Below, in pieces: positions 1 through 8,917 of a DNA stretch of 64,000 nucleotides. How positions within the stretch are numbered: position 1 is the first letter of the stretch; every line of letters starts with the position of its first letter. The notes beneath the pieces were generated by a model. The model searched no databases. It saw only the letters and a program-made list of their open reading frames with translations, and was not told the DNA's origin. The position numbers and the translations under genes were made by a program. Location: contig NZ_CP042466.1 of NCBI RefSeq assembly GCF_008330225.1, positions 878,501-942,500 on the forward strand. The letters are read 5' to 3'. This DNA comes from Geobacter sp. FeAm09. Lineage in GTDB: Bacteria; Desulfobacterota; Desulfuromonadia; Geobacterales; Pseudopelobacteraceae.

Positions 1-853
1 GACAAGTTCACTGCTCTTCAACGTGACAACGCTCGCCTACATGGCGTCCATGGTTGTCTTCTTCGCATTCCTCGCCAGCAAGAACAAGGCCATCGGCCTG
101 ACCGGCAGCCTGCTGGCCTATGCCGGCTTCGCCGTCCAGACCCTGGCCATTGCCATGCGCTGGAAGGAGTCCTACGACATGGGGTACGGCCACGCCCCCC
201 TGTCCAACCTGTACGAGTCGGTGGTCTTCTTCTCCTGGACCATCATCCTCATCTACATGTTCATCGAGATGAAGTACAAATACCGCATCGTCGGCGCTTT
301 CGTGGTTCCCTTTGCCCTGCTGGGCATGGCCTGGGCCCAGCTCGGCATGCGCAGCGGCATCGAGCCGCTGGTGCCGGCGCTCCAGAGCAACTGGCTGCTG
401 TACCACGTGGTCACCTGCTTCCTCGGCTATGCGGCCTTTGCCGTGGCCTGCGGCATCTCCATCATGTACCTGGTCAAGGCCAAGAGCGAAGAGAGCGGGG
501 GGGGCGCCGCCGGCGGCCTCATGGGCATGTTTCCGCCCATCCGGGTGCTGGACGACCTGAATTATCGCGCCATCATGATCGGTTTCCCCCTGCTCACCCT
601 GGGCATCATCACCGGCGCGGCCTGGGCCAACTACGCCTGGGGCACCTACTGGAGCTGGGACCCCAAGGAAACCTGGTCCCTCATCGTCTGGTTCGTGTAC
701 GCCGCGTTTCTCCACGCCCGCTTCACCCGCGGCTGGGTCGGCAAGCGCGCCGCCTGGCTCTCCATCATCGGTTTCGCGGCCACCATCTTCTGCTACCTGG
801 GGGTCAACCTGTTCCTGTCCGGCCTCCACAGCTACGGCAGCTCGAAGATGTAG
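1..853 (+). CDS. ccsB: Cytochrome c biogenesis protein CcsB/CcsA family (5' end clipped by 2 bases)
   Basis: This is an integral membrane haem-handling protein of the system II cytochrome c maturation pathway, which passes haem to apocytochromes outside the membrane. The reading frame is open to the window edge. The first base, G, fits as the last base of an ATG, giving Met-Thr-Ser-Ser-Leu-Leu-Phe-Asn and about 284 residues; an internal GTG at 23 would start too late. The protein is almost wholly hydrophobic with about eight membrane segments. Near residues 215-230 it has the tryptophan-rich haem-binding WWD signature (WGTYWSWDPKETW), and conserved histidines sit in flanking helices, for example in LLYHVV. 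A strong terminator follows. The family call is firm; which ccs name it takes depends on the upstream gene, which is outside the window. Confidence 0.93.
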   Translation, partial: TSSLLFNVTTLAYMASMVVFFAFLASKNKAIGLTGSLLAYAGFAVQTLAIAMRWKESYDMGYGHAPLSNLYESVVFFSWTIILIYMFIEMKYKYRIVGAFVVPFALLGMAWAQLGMRSGIEPLVPALQSNWLLYHVVTCFLGYAAFAVACGISIMYLVKAKSEESGGGAAGGLMGMFPPIRVLDDLNYRAIMIGFPLLTLGIITGAAWANYAWGTYWSWDPKETWSLIVWFVYAAFLHARFTRGWVGKRAAWLSIIGFAATIFCYLGVNLFLSGLHSYGSSKM

Positions 854-915
854 CAGGCTATTGTGTTGTTTCGGCAACATTTTAGGTGATTTTGTCCAGC
901 GACTATGGTTATATG

Positions 916-943
916 AGCCGGGAATGCTATTCCCGGCTTTTTT
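916..943 (+). terminator. Rho-independent terminator after ccsB
   Basis: A perfect 10-bp stem (AGCCGGGAAT / ATTCCCGGCT) with a 3-nt loop is followed by six T. The T run ends one base before the ATG of the next gene. Confidence 0.85.
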
Positions 944-1926
944 ATGAACAAACCAACCATTTCCATCATCATTCCGGTCAAACCCGGTTTCAGCGTGACG
1001 GCCGCCCAGCGGCTGGCGGCGGTGGAGTACCCGCGTGACCGGTACGAGATCATTGTCGCCGAGGGATACAGTCCGAGCCGCCAGAGGAACAGGGCGGCGG
1101 CGCAGGCCCGGGGGGAGATCGTCTGCTTTCTGGACGACGACTCCCTCACCGCCCCCGATTTTCTGACCACCGTCGCCAAACATTACGAGAACCCGCAGGT
1201 GACGGCCGTGGGCGGCCCGTCCCTCACCCCGGCCAGCGATTCCATCCTGCAACGGAGCATCGGCGCGGCCCTGGCCTCGGCCCTGGGGGGGGCGGGATGC
1301 GCAACCGCTACCGGGCCTGGGGCGAGGCGCGCCTGACCGACGACAGCGAGCTGATCTTGTGCAACCTGAGTTTCCGCAGGGAGCGTTTTTTGGCTTTCGG
1401 CGGCCTGGATGAGCGGCTCTACCCCAACGAAGAGAACGAACTCCTGGACCGGATGCTGCATGCCGGGGAGGGGCTGGTCCACGACCCGCATCTGGCGGTC
1501 TTCCGCAGCCAACGTCCCACCTGGCGTCTGCTTTGCCGCCAGTTTCTGAACTACGGCCGGGGCCGGGCCGAACAGACCGTCATCAGCAGGCGTCTCCGGC
1601 CGGTAAGCCTGCTGCCGGCCCTGTTCATGGCCTACGTGCTGCTGGTGCCGTTTTTCCCGGTGTCACCACTCTGGCTGCCCCTGGCCTGTTACGGGCTCCT
1701 GTTGCTGGCCGTTTCCGCCGGGGAGGCGGGCCGGGCTCGCAGCCTGGGGATGTTCGTGCGCCTGCCGTTCATCTACGCCATCATCCACCTGGCTTATGGG
1801 GCCGGGCTCTGGTGGGGGGCACTGGGCGCCCTCCCGGGCAGGCGGCCCAAACCGGGGGGCGAGGTGACCCTGCGCCAGGTGAAGGGGCTGACCGGCCCGC
1901 CGGCAGCGCCAGCAGCCGCAAAATAA
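944..1926 (+). CDS. Family 2 glycosyltransferase, frame broken in a G8 run
   Basis: This is a GT-A fold inverting glycosyltransferase, probably acting on a lipid-linked or surface glycan. The N-terminal frame (944-1336) carries the beta-strand start ISIIIPVKP and the nucleotide-sugar motif FLDDDS. The second frame (from 1297) continues with ELILCNLSFRR, the FGGLDERLYPNEENELLDRM region and two or three C-terminal membrane segments. The frames join if one G is added to the G8 run at 1285-1292, which reads Leu-Gly-Gly-Gly-Gly-Met-Arg-Asn and yields 327 residues. The ATG at 944 abuts the upstream terminator and has no Shine-Dalgarno sequence. A sequencing deletion is the simplest reading; a true pseudogene cannot be excluded. 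Confidence 0.8.
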
Positions 1927-1960
1927 TGCATATCAAGTGTTTGGATACAAGGGGGACACG

Positions 1961-2911
1961 GTGAGTATGGAGTTGAGCATTGTCGTGCCGATCTACAACG
2001 AGGAGGAGAACGTGGCGGCGCTCTACGGGAGCATTCGTGACGCCCTGGCCCGGACCTCCCTCGACTACGAAACCATCTTTGTGGACGACGGTTCGAGCGA
2101 CGGCTCGTTCAAACTGTTGAAGGAGATCGCCGCCCAGGACCAACGGGTGAAGCTCCTGCGCTTCCGCCGCAATTTCGGCCAGACCGCAGCCATGGCCGCA
2201 GGATTCGACGCGGCCAAAGGGGCGGTTATCATCCCCATGGATGGCGATCTCCAGAACGACCCGGCCGACATCCCCCGCCTTCTGGAAAAGCTCCACGAGG
2301 GGTATGACGTGGTCTCAGGATGGCGCAAGGAGCGCAAGGATACTTTTGTAACCCGCAAGATCCCCTCCCTGCTGGCCAACTCTCTCATCTCCGCCCTGAC
2401 CGGCGTGCACCTACATGACTACGGCTGCACCCTCAAGGCCTACCGCCGCGAGGTGCTGGACGGCATCAACCTCTACGGCGAGATGCACCGCTTCGTGCCG
2501 GCCCTGGCCTCCCAGGTGGGGGCAAAGGTCACGGAGTTGCCGGTCAACCACCGCCCGCGCCTGTACGGCAAGAGCAAGTACGGCATCTCCCGGACCCTGC
2601 GGGTGGTGCTGGACCTGATGACGGTCAAGTTCCTGCTGGCCTACTCCACCAAGCCGATCCAGCTCTTCGGCAAGTGGGGGATCTATACCCTGCTGGCCGG
2701 CTGCCTTTCCGGCGGTACCACGCTGTACATGAAGCTCTTCGAGAACGTGAGCATGAACCGCAACCCGCTGCTGATCCTCACCGCCTTCCTGCTGTTCATG
2801 GGGGTGCAGTTCATCGTCCTGGGGCTCTTGGGGGAACTGAACGCCCGGACCTACTTCGAGTCCCAGGGCAAGCCGATCTACGTGATCAGGGATAGGGTCA
2901 ACCTTGGCTGA
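1961..2911 (+). CDS. Family 2 glycosyltransferase, polyprenyl-phosphate (DPM/ArnC-like) type
   Basis: It probably transfers a sugar from a nucleotide donor to undecaprenyl phosphate at the cytoplasmic face of the membrane. The N-terminal GT-A domain opens with LSIVVPIYNEEEN, has VDDGSSDGS for the nucleotide and DGDLQNDP as the metal-binding DxD region. The acceptor-side segment RLYGKSKYGI is typical of dolichol-phosphate-mannose-synthase-like enzymes. Two C-terminal membrane helices follow, as in ArnC/GtrB. I chose GTG 1961 because AAGGGGG lies just upstream; ATG 1967 and ATG 1937 are alternatives in the same frame. The next gene overlaps it by 8 bases, which implies translational coupling. 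Confidence 0.88.
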   Translation: MSMELSIVVPIYNEEENVAALYGSIRDALARTSLDYETIFVDDGSSDGSFKLLKEIAAQDQRVKLLRFRRNFGQTAAMAAGFDAAKGAVIIPMDGDLQNDPADIPRLLEKLHEGYDVVSGWRKERKDTFVTRKIPSLLANSLISALTGVHLHDYGCTLKAYRREVLDGINLYGEMHRFVPALASQVGAKVTELPVNHRPRLYGKSKYGISRTLRVVLDLMTVKFLLAYSTKPIQLFGKWGIYTLLAGCLSGGTTLYMKLFENVSMNRNPLLILTAFLLFMGVQFIVLGLLGELNARTYFESQGKPIYVIRDRVNLG

Positions 2912-4091
2912 TGGCGGGCTGAGAATCCTCATGGTGGCGCCGACCCCCTACTTCGCGGACCGGGGGTGCCATGTGCGCATCTTTGAGGAGGCCCGCGCCC
3001 TGCGCACCCTGGGGCACGACGTGCGCATCGCCACCTACCACATCGGCCGGGACCTGCCCGGCATCCCGGTGCTGCGCATCCCCCGCATACCGTGGTACAA
3101 CCGGCTGGAAGCCGGTCCTTCCTGGCACAAGCTCTACCTCGACTTTTTGCTGCTCTGCAAGGCCGCCGCTTATAGCCTGCGTTTCCGCCCCCAGGTCATC
3201 CACGCCCACCTGCACGAAGGAGCCGCCATCGGCTGGCTGCTCAAGCTCATGACCCGCGTTCCCCTGGTCTTCGACTACCAGGGGAGCCTCAGCGGCGAAT
3301 GCATCGACCACGGCTTCTTCAGGGCCGACTCCCGGGTGGCCCGCATTTTCCGCTGGGTGGAGCGGTTCATCAACAACCGTGCCGACCGGATCGTCACCAG
3401 TTCCACTGCCGGGTACACCGACCTGAGAGCAAACTGGGGGGTGGTGCCCGAACGCCTCGTCTCCGTCATTGACGGCGTGGATACGGACCAGTTCCGTCCC
3501 CACGACCGGCAGGAGGCGCGCAGCCGCCTGGGAATCGCCCCGGATGAGCCGGTGGTGGCCTACCTGGGCCTCATGAGCGCCTACCAGGGCACGGACCTGC
3601 TCCTGGACGCCATAGCGCTCCTGAAAGCGCAGGGGGTGCATGCCCGGTTCCTCATCATGGGCTTCCCCGTGGAGCGCTACCGGGCCATGGCCGAGGCCAA
3701 GGGGATCAACGACATGATCACCTTCACCGGCAAGGTGGATTACCGGGAGGCGCCACTCTTTCTTTCGGCGGCGGACCTGGCCGTCTCACCCAAGCTGTCG
3801 TTGACCGAGGCCAACGGCAAGCTCTTCAACTACATGGCCTGCGCCCTGCCGGTGGTGGTCTTTGACACCCCGGTCAACCGGGAGATCCTGGGGGATACGG
3901 GCATCTATGCGCCCCTGGGCGATACCGCCGCCTTTGCGGCCCGCGTCGCGGCCCTGCTGGCAGACCAGGAGGGCCTGAAAGGGAGGGGTGAGAGGGTGCG
4001 GTCCAAGGCGGTCCACGATCACGCCTGGCAGGCCCGGGGGGCTCTTTTAGCCGAGGTTTACCGGACGGTTACAGCCGTCGACCGCCACTAA
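2904..4091 (+). CDS. Family 4 (GT-B) glycosyltransferase
   Basis: This is a retaining GT-B glycosyltransferase of about 395 residues. The N-terminal acceptor domain has the usual start (LRILMVAPTPYFADRG, then HVRIFEEARALRTLGHDV). The C-terminal donor domain follows from about residue 190 with SVIDGVDTDQFRP, then the glycan-donor stretch EANGKLFNYMACALPVVVFD. The start is a TTG overlapping the stop of the preceding gene, so the two are probably co-translated. With its neighbours it forms a short glycan-building cluster; donor and acceptor cannot be told from sequence. Downstream is the tRNA-Gly gene. Confidence 0.87.
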   Translation: MADGGLRILMVAPTPYFADRGCHVRIFEEARALRTLGHDVRIATYHIGRDLPGIPVLRIPRIPWYNRLEAGPSWHKLYLDFLLLCKAAAYSLRFRPQVIHAHLHEGAAIGWLLKLMTRVPLVFDYQGSLSGECIDHGFFRADSRVARIFRWVERFINNRADRIVTSSTAGYTDLRANWGVVPERLVSVIDGVDTDQFRPHDRQEARSRLGIAPDEPVVAYLGLMSAYQGTDLLLDAIALLKAQGVHARFLIMGFPVERYRAMAEAKGINDMITFTGKVDYREAPLFLSAADLAVSPKLSLTEANGKLFNYMACALPVVVFDTPVNREILGDTGIYAPLGDTAAFAARVAALLADQEGLKGRGERVRSKAVHDHAWQARGALLAEVYRTVTAVDRH

Positions 4092-4135
4092 ATGGCCATA
4101 AACAGGGGGCCGTTGAAAAAAAGTAACAAAAAATA

Positions 4136-4164
4136 TTGACACGCGAGCCTGATTTTGGTAGAAA
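4136..4164 (+). promoter_or_regulatory. Sigma-70 promoter of tRNA-Gly
   Basis: TTGACA at 4136-4141 and TAGAAA at 4159-4164 are separated by exactly 17 bp. The tRNA begins 14 bases after the -10 box. Confidence 0.7.
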
Positions 4165-4178
4165 TCAAAGCTCACCAC

Positions 4179-4254
<76 letters not shown>

Positions 4255-4265
4255 AAGATAGCCAA

Positions 4266-5768
4266 CTACCTCAGGTAGTTATCAGGATACAGCCCCTGAC
4301 TTTGACCAAAACTTTGACCAAAAGCGATGGCCATGGCAGGGGCTTCTGCTATTTGCAGCGGTATGGCAGGCAACGCCATTTTCTGCCGGTATCGCTCTGG
4401 AAACGCAGTCCGCAACTCCTCCAGCGCCAGGAAATCATCCCCTAAGTAGTCCAGAATCTCCTGCCGTTCCTCGACCAACCCCTTGCGATACCTGCCGTAC
4501 ACTTCGTCAATCATCTTTTTGGTCGAGTGTCCCATCAGGTCCACCAGCCGGTTCTTGTTCACCCCGATCAAGAGCGCCCACTGTACGAAGGTATGCCGTG
4601 ATGCATAGGGAACCCTGTTTTCGATGCCAGCCTGCCTGATCGCCTTGTCCCAGACCGTTTTGCGGAAAGAATCGTAATTGAACGGTCCCCCATCCTTCAT
4701 GGTCAACAGAAAGGCTTGGGCCGGGAGTTCAAGGTCATCCTCGAATCTGATGATCCGGTTGGAAGTCGATGAAGCGGCTGCCTGTTCCGCCAATCTCTTC
4801 AGCTTGGCGGACAGGGGAATCTCGCGCTTGCGGTACCAGTTCTTGGGCTTGAACTTCAGGTGGCTCTTACCGTCCTTGTCACGGACCACCGCGCACCTCA
4901 CCTGAATGGTCACGTCCTTAACATGCCGTTTCTGCAGTCCCTCCAACTCGCTGCCAATCATCCCCATCAGCAATAGTTCCATCACCACATGGTAGTGGGG
5001 ATCAACACAGGCCAGCAGCTTGAGCCATTCCGGCAGCAGGAACACGTCCCTCGTGGAGCACGCCTCATCACCATCATCTGCCAAGGCCGCCTTTCGCTCC
5101 TTCTCCTGAACGGCCTTATCCTTAATCTCATCATACTTGGCTGAGATGCCTTCGAACGGATTGTGCAGGAACCAGTTGTGATCGTTGACAGCCGCACTCC
5201 ATACCTTGGACATGGGAATCAGGAGATTCTTGATGCGCTTCACGGATAGGTTGCCCTGAGAACCCTTGCTCCTCTTCAAATTGTCAATGAACAGTTCGAT
5301 TTCCGTAGCCGTGATTTTGGAGAAGGGCATCTCACCAAAATACGGCAGGATTCTCGAATTCAGCGCTTCCCGGTAATCCCGCTGCTTGGTGATCGAGGCA
5401 AAGGTCGGGATCTTACGAGCCATCCAGCCCTCTGCATAATCACGGAACAGGACGTGTTCCGCTTCCGGCTGGTAATCATTCCCTTCCAACTGGGTGAAGT
5501 GTTCTTTGGTCCGAGCGTCAAGCCAGTAAAACGATTTGGAGAAAGAGAACGTCCGGCGCTTGATTTTTTCGCCCACCTTGTCCATAAACTCGCAGAGTTC
5601 TTCCCAGTTTTCCGGGGTATCCTCCCGGTCGGTCGGGAACCGCAGGCGCTGCTTGAAATAGTTCATCGAAATATAGATGAACCGCGACCCTTTCATGGTG
5701 TACAGGCTACCGAACTCGGGCTTTCTGTGCCATGGTTTCTTCATTTCCGTTGCAACTGTCTTCTTCAT
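4266..5768 (-). CDS. Tyrosine site-specific integrase
   Basis: This 500-residue recombinase presumably integrates the island at the tRNA-Gly 3' end. It has an N-terminal arm-type region, a SAM-like core-binding domain (about 105-190: FRDYAEGWMARK, then TEIELFIDNLKRSKG) and a C-terminal catalytic domain. Visible catalytic residues are Arg in YASRHTF (the usual His of HxxR is Tyr), the GH of LMGHSTKKMIDEVY, and the final Tyr in VYGRY. The first catalytic Arg, normally after TG(L/M), is Ile here (MGMIGSELEGL). AAAGGATC lies about 8 bases before ATG 5768. The gene points towards the tRNA and ends beside attL. Confidence 0.9.
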   Translation of the reverse strand: MKKTVATEMKKPWHRKPEFGSLYTMKGSRFIYISMNYFKQRLRFPTDREDTPENWEELCEFMDKVGEKIKRRTFSFSKSFYWLDARTKEHFTQLEGNDYQPEAEHVLFRDYAEGWMARKIPTFASITKQRDYREALNSRILPYFGEMPFSKITATEIELFIDNLKRSKGSQGNLSVKRIKNLLIPMSKVWSAAVNDHNWFLHNPFEGISAKYDEIKDKAVQEKERKAALADDGDEACSTRDVFLLPEWLKLLACVDPHYHVVMELLLMGMIGSELEGLQKRHVKDVTIQVRCAVVRDKDGKSHLKFKPKNWYRKREIPLSAKLKRLAEQAAASSTSNRIIRFEDDLELPAQAFLLTMKDGGPFNYDSFRKTVWDKAIRQAGIENRVPYASRHTFVQWALLIGVNKNRLVDLMGHSTKKMIDEVYGRYRKGLVEERQEILDYLGDDFLALEELRTAFPERYRQKMALPAIPLQIAEAPAMAIAFGQSFGQSQGLYPDNYLR

Positions 5769-5849
5769 CCTATGATCCTTTCATATTCAGGTACCCCCTC
5801 TCGGCTGATTTCGTTTGCCGGACAAGAATACTCTTGCATATGTGGGCCA

Positions 5850-6095
5850 TCAAGCTCGAAATTTCAAACGCGCCCGATTTGGTTTTTTCGTTGATAGGAG
5901 TGGCCTTTCCGGGACCGGTTTTGGCGCCAGTGCCCGCATCAAGTTCGCAACGTACTCAGGCCCCCACGGAAAACGGTATATGCGGCCATCGTGAAGGTAA
6001 TGCTCTCCTTCCACAAGCTTCCCATCTCTCAGCCAATTGCGAACGGTGTTTAGGCAAATACCCATCCTTTGCGCAAAGGTGCCTAAATCTAGCAT
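5850..6095 (-). CDS. AlpA/excisionase-like helix-turn-helix protein
   Basis: This is a small DNA-binding protein of about 81 residues from ATG 6095. The core has a winged-helix arrangement typical of excisionases: FAQRMGICLNTVRNWL, then LVEGEHYLHDGRIYRF, where an HTH that chooses the sequence is followed by a wing ending in an Arg-Phe strand. A basic tail follows (KKPNRARLKFRA). It lies 80 bases upstream of the integrase on the same strand, the usual place for a directionality factor. The frame stays open up to 6293, but that would run through a terminator hairpin at 6240-6271, so a start near 6095-6140 is likelier. No clear Shine-Dalgarno sequence decides it. Confidence 0.62.
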   Translation of the reverse strand: MLDLGTFAQRMGICLNTVRNWLRDGKLVEGEHYLHDGRIYRFPWGPEYVANLMRALAPKPVPERPLLSTKKPNRARLKFRA

Positions 6096-6239
6096 TTCGA
6101 GGCTATCCACGTTATTCGGTTTTTCGGCCAAGCCATTTCTCAAATTTCTGAACCCCTGGAGCAGATGGGGGTGGTAAAAAAACTCCCTACCATCTATATC
6201 AGTAGGGTGTCCATTTTTTTGGGGGGGCTTAAACGCAAA

Positions 6240-6271
6240 AACCCCCGCAAGGCTTGTGCCCTGCGGGGGTT
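6240..6271 (-). terminator. Terminator for leftward transcription from the second recombinase
   Basis: A 10-bp stem (AACCCCCGCA / TGCGGGGGTT) encloses a 12-nt loop. On the minus strand it is followed by a run of T, so it should stop transcripts coming from the recombinase gene at 6456-7421. Confidence 0.75.
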
Positions 6272-6455
6272 CGATGTGAAACATTATAGACAAGTACAGC
6301 AGCTACTGATAACCTCGAAGTGGGAGTTTGCCGCCGAACGCCAATAAACGATCAACTCAATCTCGCCTTACGGGCATGATTTACTGCTGTATGAATCTCT
6401 TGTCATCCTGCCTCAGCCAGCTCTAAGCCGGTGACGCTATAATACGATCATATTC

Positions 6456-7421
6456 CTATTTTCCGAAAACATAGTGTTCGGTGATCGAAATTCGATGGTG
6501 CCCCATTTCCGCCGAGACCACCCCCAAGGCTTTTTCGTAGGAAACGCCACGCCCCAAGAGATCGGAAAAACGCTCCTGCGCAAAATTCCACCTCAGTCCG
6601 TGGGACGAATTAAAGGTTTGGCTCGTGGCGGCGGCAGCTGCTTTGAGCTCTGTACGATAAGCCTTGTGCCCTATTGCGAACTCTCCATTTTTCAAGATAT
6701 GGCTTTGCAGTGCGGAGTAGGCGTGTTGCGACACCGTGGTGGTCAATACGGCGCCACCCTTACATATGTACTCTATCTGTCCGCGCAGTTCTCCCGTGTA
6801 TTTATCTATTACCAGTCCTTTCAGCTGATCCGGCGAAATGCGGCTGGCAGCGGTAATGCGCAGGCCCCCCTCGCGTTGTATCTCCGCAGCCAACCGCCCG
6901 ATGTCTGTTCTCAGGGCCGCAATCAAAGACGTCGGGTCAGAATAGTTCCTCGTCCCCTCGAACCTATGCAATTCTGCTCGCGCCTCTGGCCGGAGCGCCG
7001 CTACCGCGGCGCGATAACTAAAATCTTTTTCAACCCCCCGTACTGCCTGGGAGAATTTTACCTGGGCTTGCTCAAGCTTGCTGAAGGCCGCGGAATAACC
7101 ATTCCAGTGGCTCAGAGAAACCCCGAGATCAATTTTTTCGGCCAAAAAAGCGGCAACATGGGCGCTGGTTATCTTTTCAACGTCCTTGATTCCATCAACT
7201 TCGCGCGCCCATTTGGCAAGTTCCACGCATTTGTCGAAATACCCTTCATTGGTGCCGTTGTTGTGGATGCTTGTTAGGGTTGCTACGGCACTCGAAGTTG
7301 CGGATTCCCCACGATCCATCAGGTATGAACGGGCTTCTTGTTTGTCGGCAAATTTTGATGTTCCAACACCATTAATTTCTTGAAATAATCTACCAACTTG
7401 AGAATTAAAGTTTCCACGCAT
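6456..7421 (-). CDS. Second tyrosine recombinase/integrase-like protein
   Basis: This is a recombinase of about 321 residues. The catalytic set can be followed: the first Arg region REGGLRITAASRISPDQL, a Lys in EYICKGGAVL, HxxR as SSHGLRWNFAQERF, and the final GH and Tyr in MGHHRISITEHYVF. The N-terminal half (about 45-150) looks like a core-binding domain (ITSAHVAAFLAEKI). ATG 7421 is preferred over GTG 7427 because AAAGGGGG lies 5-6 bases upstream. It is unlike the tRNA-proximal integrase and reads away from the palindrome array. Its partner site is unknown; that array is a candidate. Confidence 0.8.
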   Translation of the reverse strand: MRGNFNSQVGRLFQEINGVGTSKFADKQEARSYLMDRGESATSSAVATLTSIHNNGTNEGYFDKCVELAKWAREVDGIKDVEKITSAHVAAFLAEKIDLGVSLSHWNGYSAAFSKLEQAQVKFSQAVRGVEKDFSYRAAVAALRPEARAELHRFEGTRNYSDPTSLIAALRTDIGRLAAEIQREGGLRITAASRISPDQLKGLVIDKYTGELRGQIEYICKGGAVLTTTVSQHAYSALQSHILKNGEFAIGHKAYRTELKAAAAATSQTFNSSHGLRWNFAQERFSDLLGRGVSYEKALGVVSAEMGHHRISITEHYVFGK

Positions 7422-7550
7422 GTGCACCCCCTTTCTGCCTGTAATTTATAGACCCGACAGGCGGCGGAAGACGGGTTAAGAACCAGCCTGTTCTGTCCCT
7501 TGTGGGACGAGGAAGGCTTCACCTCTGCTGCTCTGCCGGCAAACCGCCAC

Positions 7551-7763
7551 GGCCCGGTAGTCAGCCGGGCCGGCAACCTCGCCGGCGAGGTTGCGAATTC
7601 GACACATGGGAGGACGCGATTTCTGCGAATTGAAGTGACTTGTTAGCCGTTTTGTCTGACGACAAAACGGCTAACTTGACATGGCGCAACTCCGCGCCTA
7701 TTGTGAATTCACAACACCCAACGACCTATTGTCCAGTGAGAGTGTTGGACACTCTCACTGGAC
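7551..7763. repeat. Array of five inverted repeats between divergent genes
   Basis: Five perfect inverted repeats lie within 213 bp. They are 7551-7571 (7-bp arms, 7-nt loop), 7573-7594 (22-bp gapless palindrome), 7642-7675 (15-bp arms, 4-nt loop), 7701-7714 (14-bp gapless palindrome) and 7731-7763 (15-bp arms, 3-nt loop). Their sequences are unrelated. The last ends 17 bases before ATG 7781. They may be operators, a recombination site or a transfer/replication origin; sequence alone does not decide. Confidence 0.85.
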
Positions 7764-7780
7764 AAAAAAAGGACAAAAAA

Positions 7781-8230
7781 ATGATACTGTCAGATGAAGT
7801 GACGAAAAAGGGATTGGCATGGCTTTCCCGGCAAACGGCCGCCATGCGTATTGAGGTTTTCAGGTTGGCGATGAATCTACGAAGGGAAACCTTGAACAGG
7901 CTGCGGGCTACGGCGAATGTCGATGCGAAGAATTCACCCGAGATAGAAGAACAGTCGTTGTTGACTGCCATCCAGAAGATGAGGCAACCAAGACTGAAGT
8001 CAAGCGATGCGCTTGAAGAGATTGCCGCCAGAAGGGCGGCATCTGCCAAAAGCAGCAAAAACAAAAAAAGTCCCAAAACGGACTTGCTCATAACCCTCAT
8101 GCCCGAGATCATAAAGCTGCGGGAAACAGGGATGAGTTATGCGGAAATCGCCAAAGCGCTCAAACGGAAAACCAGGAAAGGTATATCAAAATCCCTTATC
8201 CAATCGGTATGCGTTAACTATAACAAGTGA
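7781..8230 (+). CDS. Hypothetical protein with C-terminal helix-turn-helix-like segment
   Basis: I do not recognise this 149-residue basic protein. The N-terminal half is helical and charged (LAWLSRQTAAMRIEVFRLAM). The middle is a Lys/Ser-rich linker (AKSSKNKKSPKTD). The C-terminal 45 residues (MPEIIKLRETGMSYAEIAKALKR) look like the HTH of plasmid or ICE mobilisation accessory proteins and small regulators. AAAAAGGAC just upstream of ATG 7781 sets the start. Its position directly after the palindrome array suggests it may bind those sites. A mobilisation accessory role is inference, and no relaxase is present. Confidence 0.6.
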   Translation: MILSDEVTKKGLAWLSRQTAAMRIEVFRLAMNLRRETLNRLRATANVDAKNSPEIEEQSLLTAIQKMRQPRLKSSDALEEIAARRAASAKSSKNKKSPKTDLLITLMPEIIKLRETGMSYAEIAKALKRKTRKGISKSLIQSVCVNYNK

Positions 8231-8917
8231 GCCTCCGTCGGTAGCAACCAGGCTCTAACTGATAAGCAATAAACTCAGGGCAATATGTCCTAAGTTGCTT
8301 AGTGAAAACCCTGGAATTTATGAATTGGCAAATCTGAAATCGTCGGAATATCCGACGGTCAGTACCAATGCGTATTTTGTTCGATAGCTTTTTAAAGTGG
8401 ACTGAACGAAGTCAATTTTGGGTGGGCTTGAGGTGCTGTAGGCGCACTACTCCCTTTGATGATTCTGAATTGAGATCCCTGGCGCGATATGCCGAGACAT
8501 ATAATGGCCGGGAACGACTCTCCAAGAGGAGATAATCTGCGGGGTCAAGAACCCAGAAAGTTTCGCAGACGAAAGGTATCTTCACTATACGGGTTTTTCG
8601 CAGAATTTCAACCTCAAAATCCCCTCTACCAGCCCGTAAAAGTACGTAATGTCAACAATAATCGAGTAGGCTCAAGGCTTACAGAGCAGAAAAAAATCGA
8701 TTCATAGGGGTGCGCCTCAGTGAAAAGGTCAGCCCGGACGCCGATGTCGGGTTAACTTGTAGCCGATTCACACTGACCAGACAGGCAAATGTCCTGAGCT
8801 TGGTTGAGGCAAGCCGTGAATTGATTGTACTCACGCAGTTTCTGTATGCCCGCCTTGTCTCCAGGCCATAGATTGTCGGCATGTCGCTGAAATGAATCAG
8901 GATGGAAGGTGGGGAGT
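8231..8917. other. Gene-poor gap in the island
   Basis: This stretch of about 690 bases has no convincing gene. Short frames here lack Shine-Dalgarno sequences and family signatures. It may hold decayed sequence. Confidence 0.5.

Noticed and set aside
8489-8882. Short frames on both strands in the island gap
   Set aside because: No ribosome binding sites and low-complexity products without motifs.
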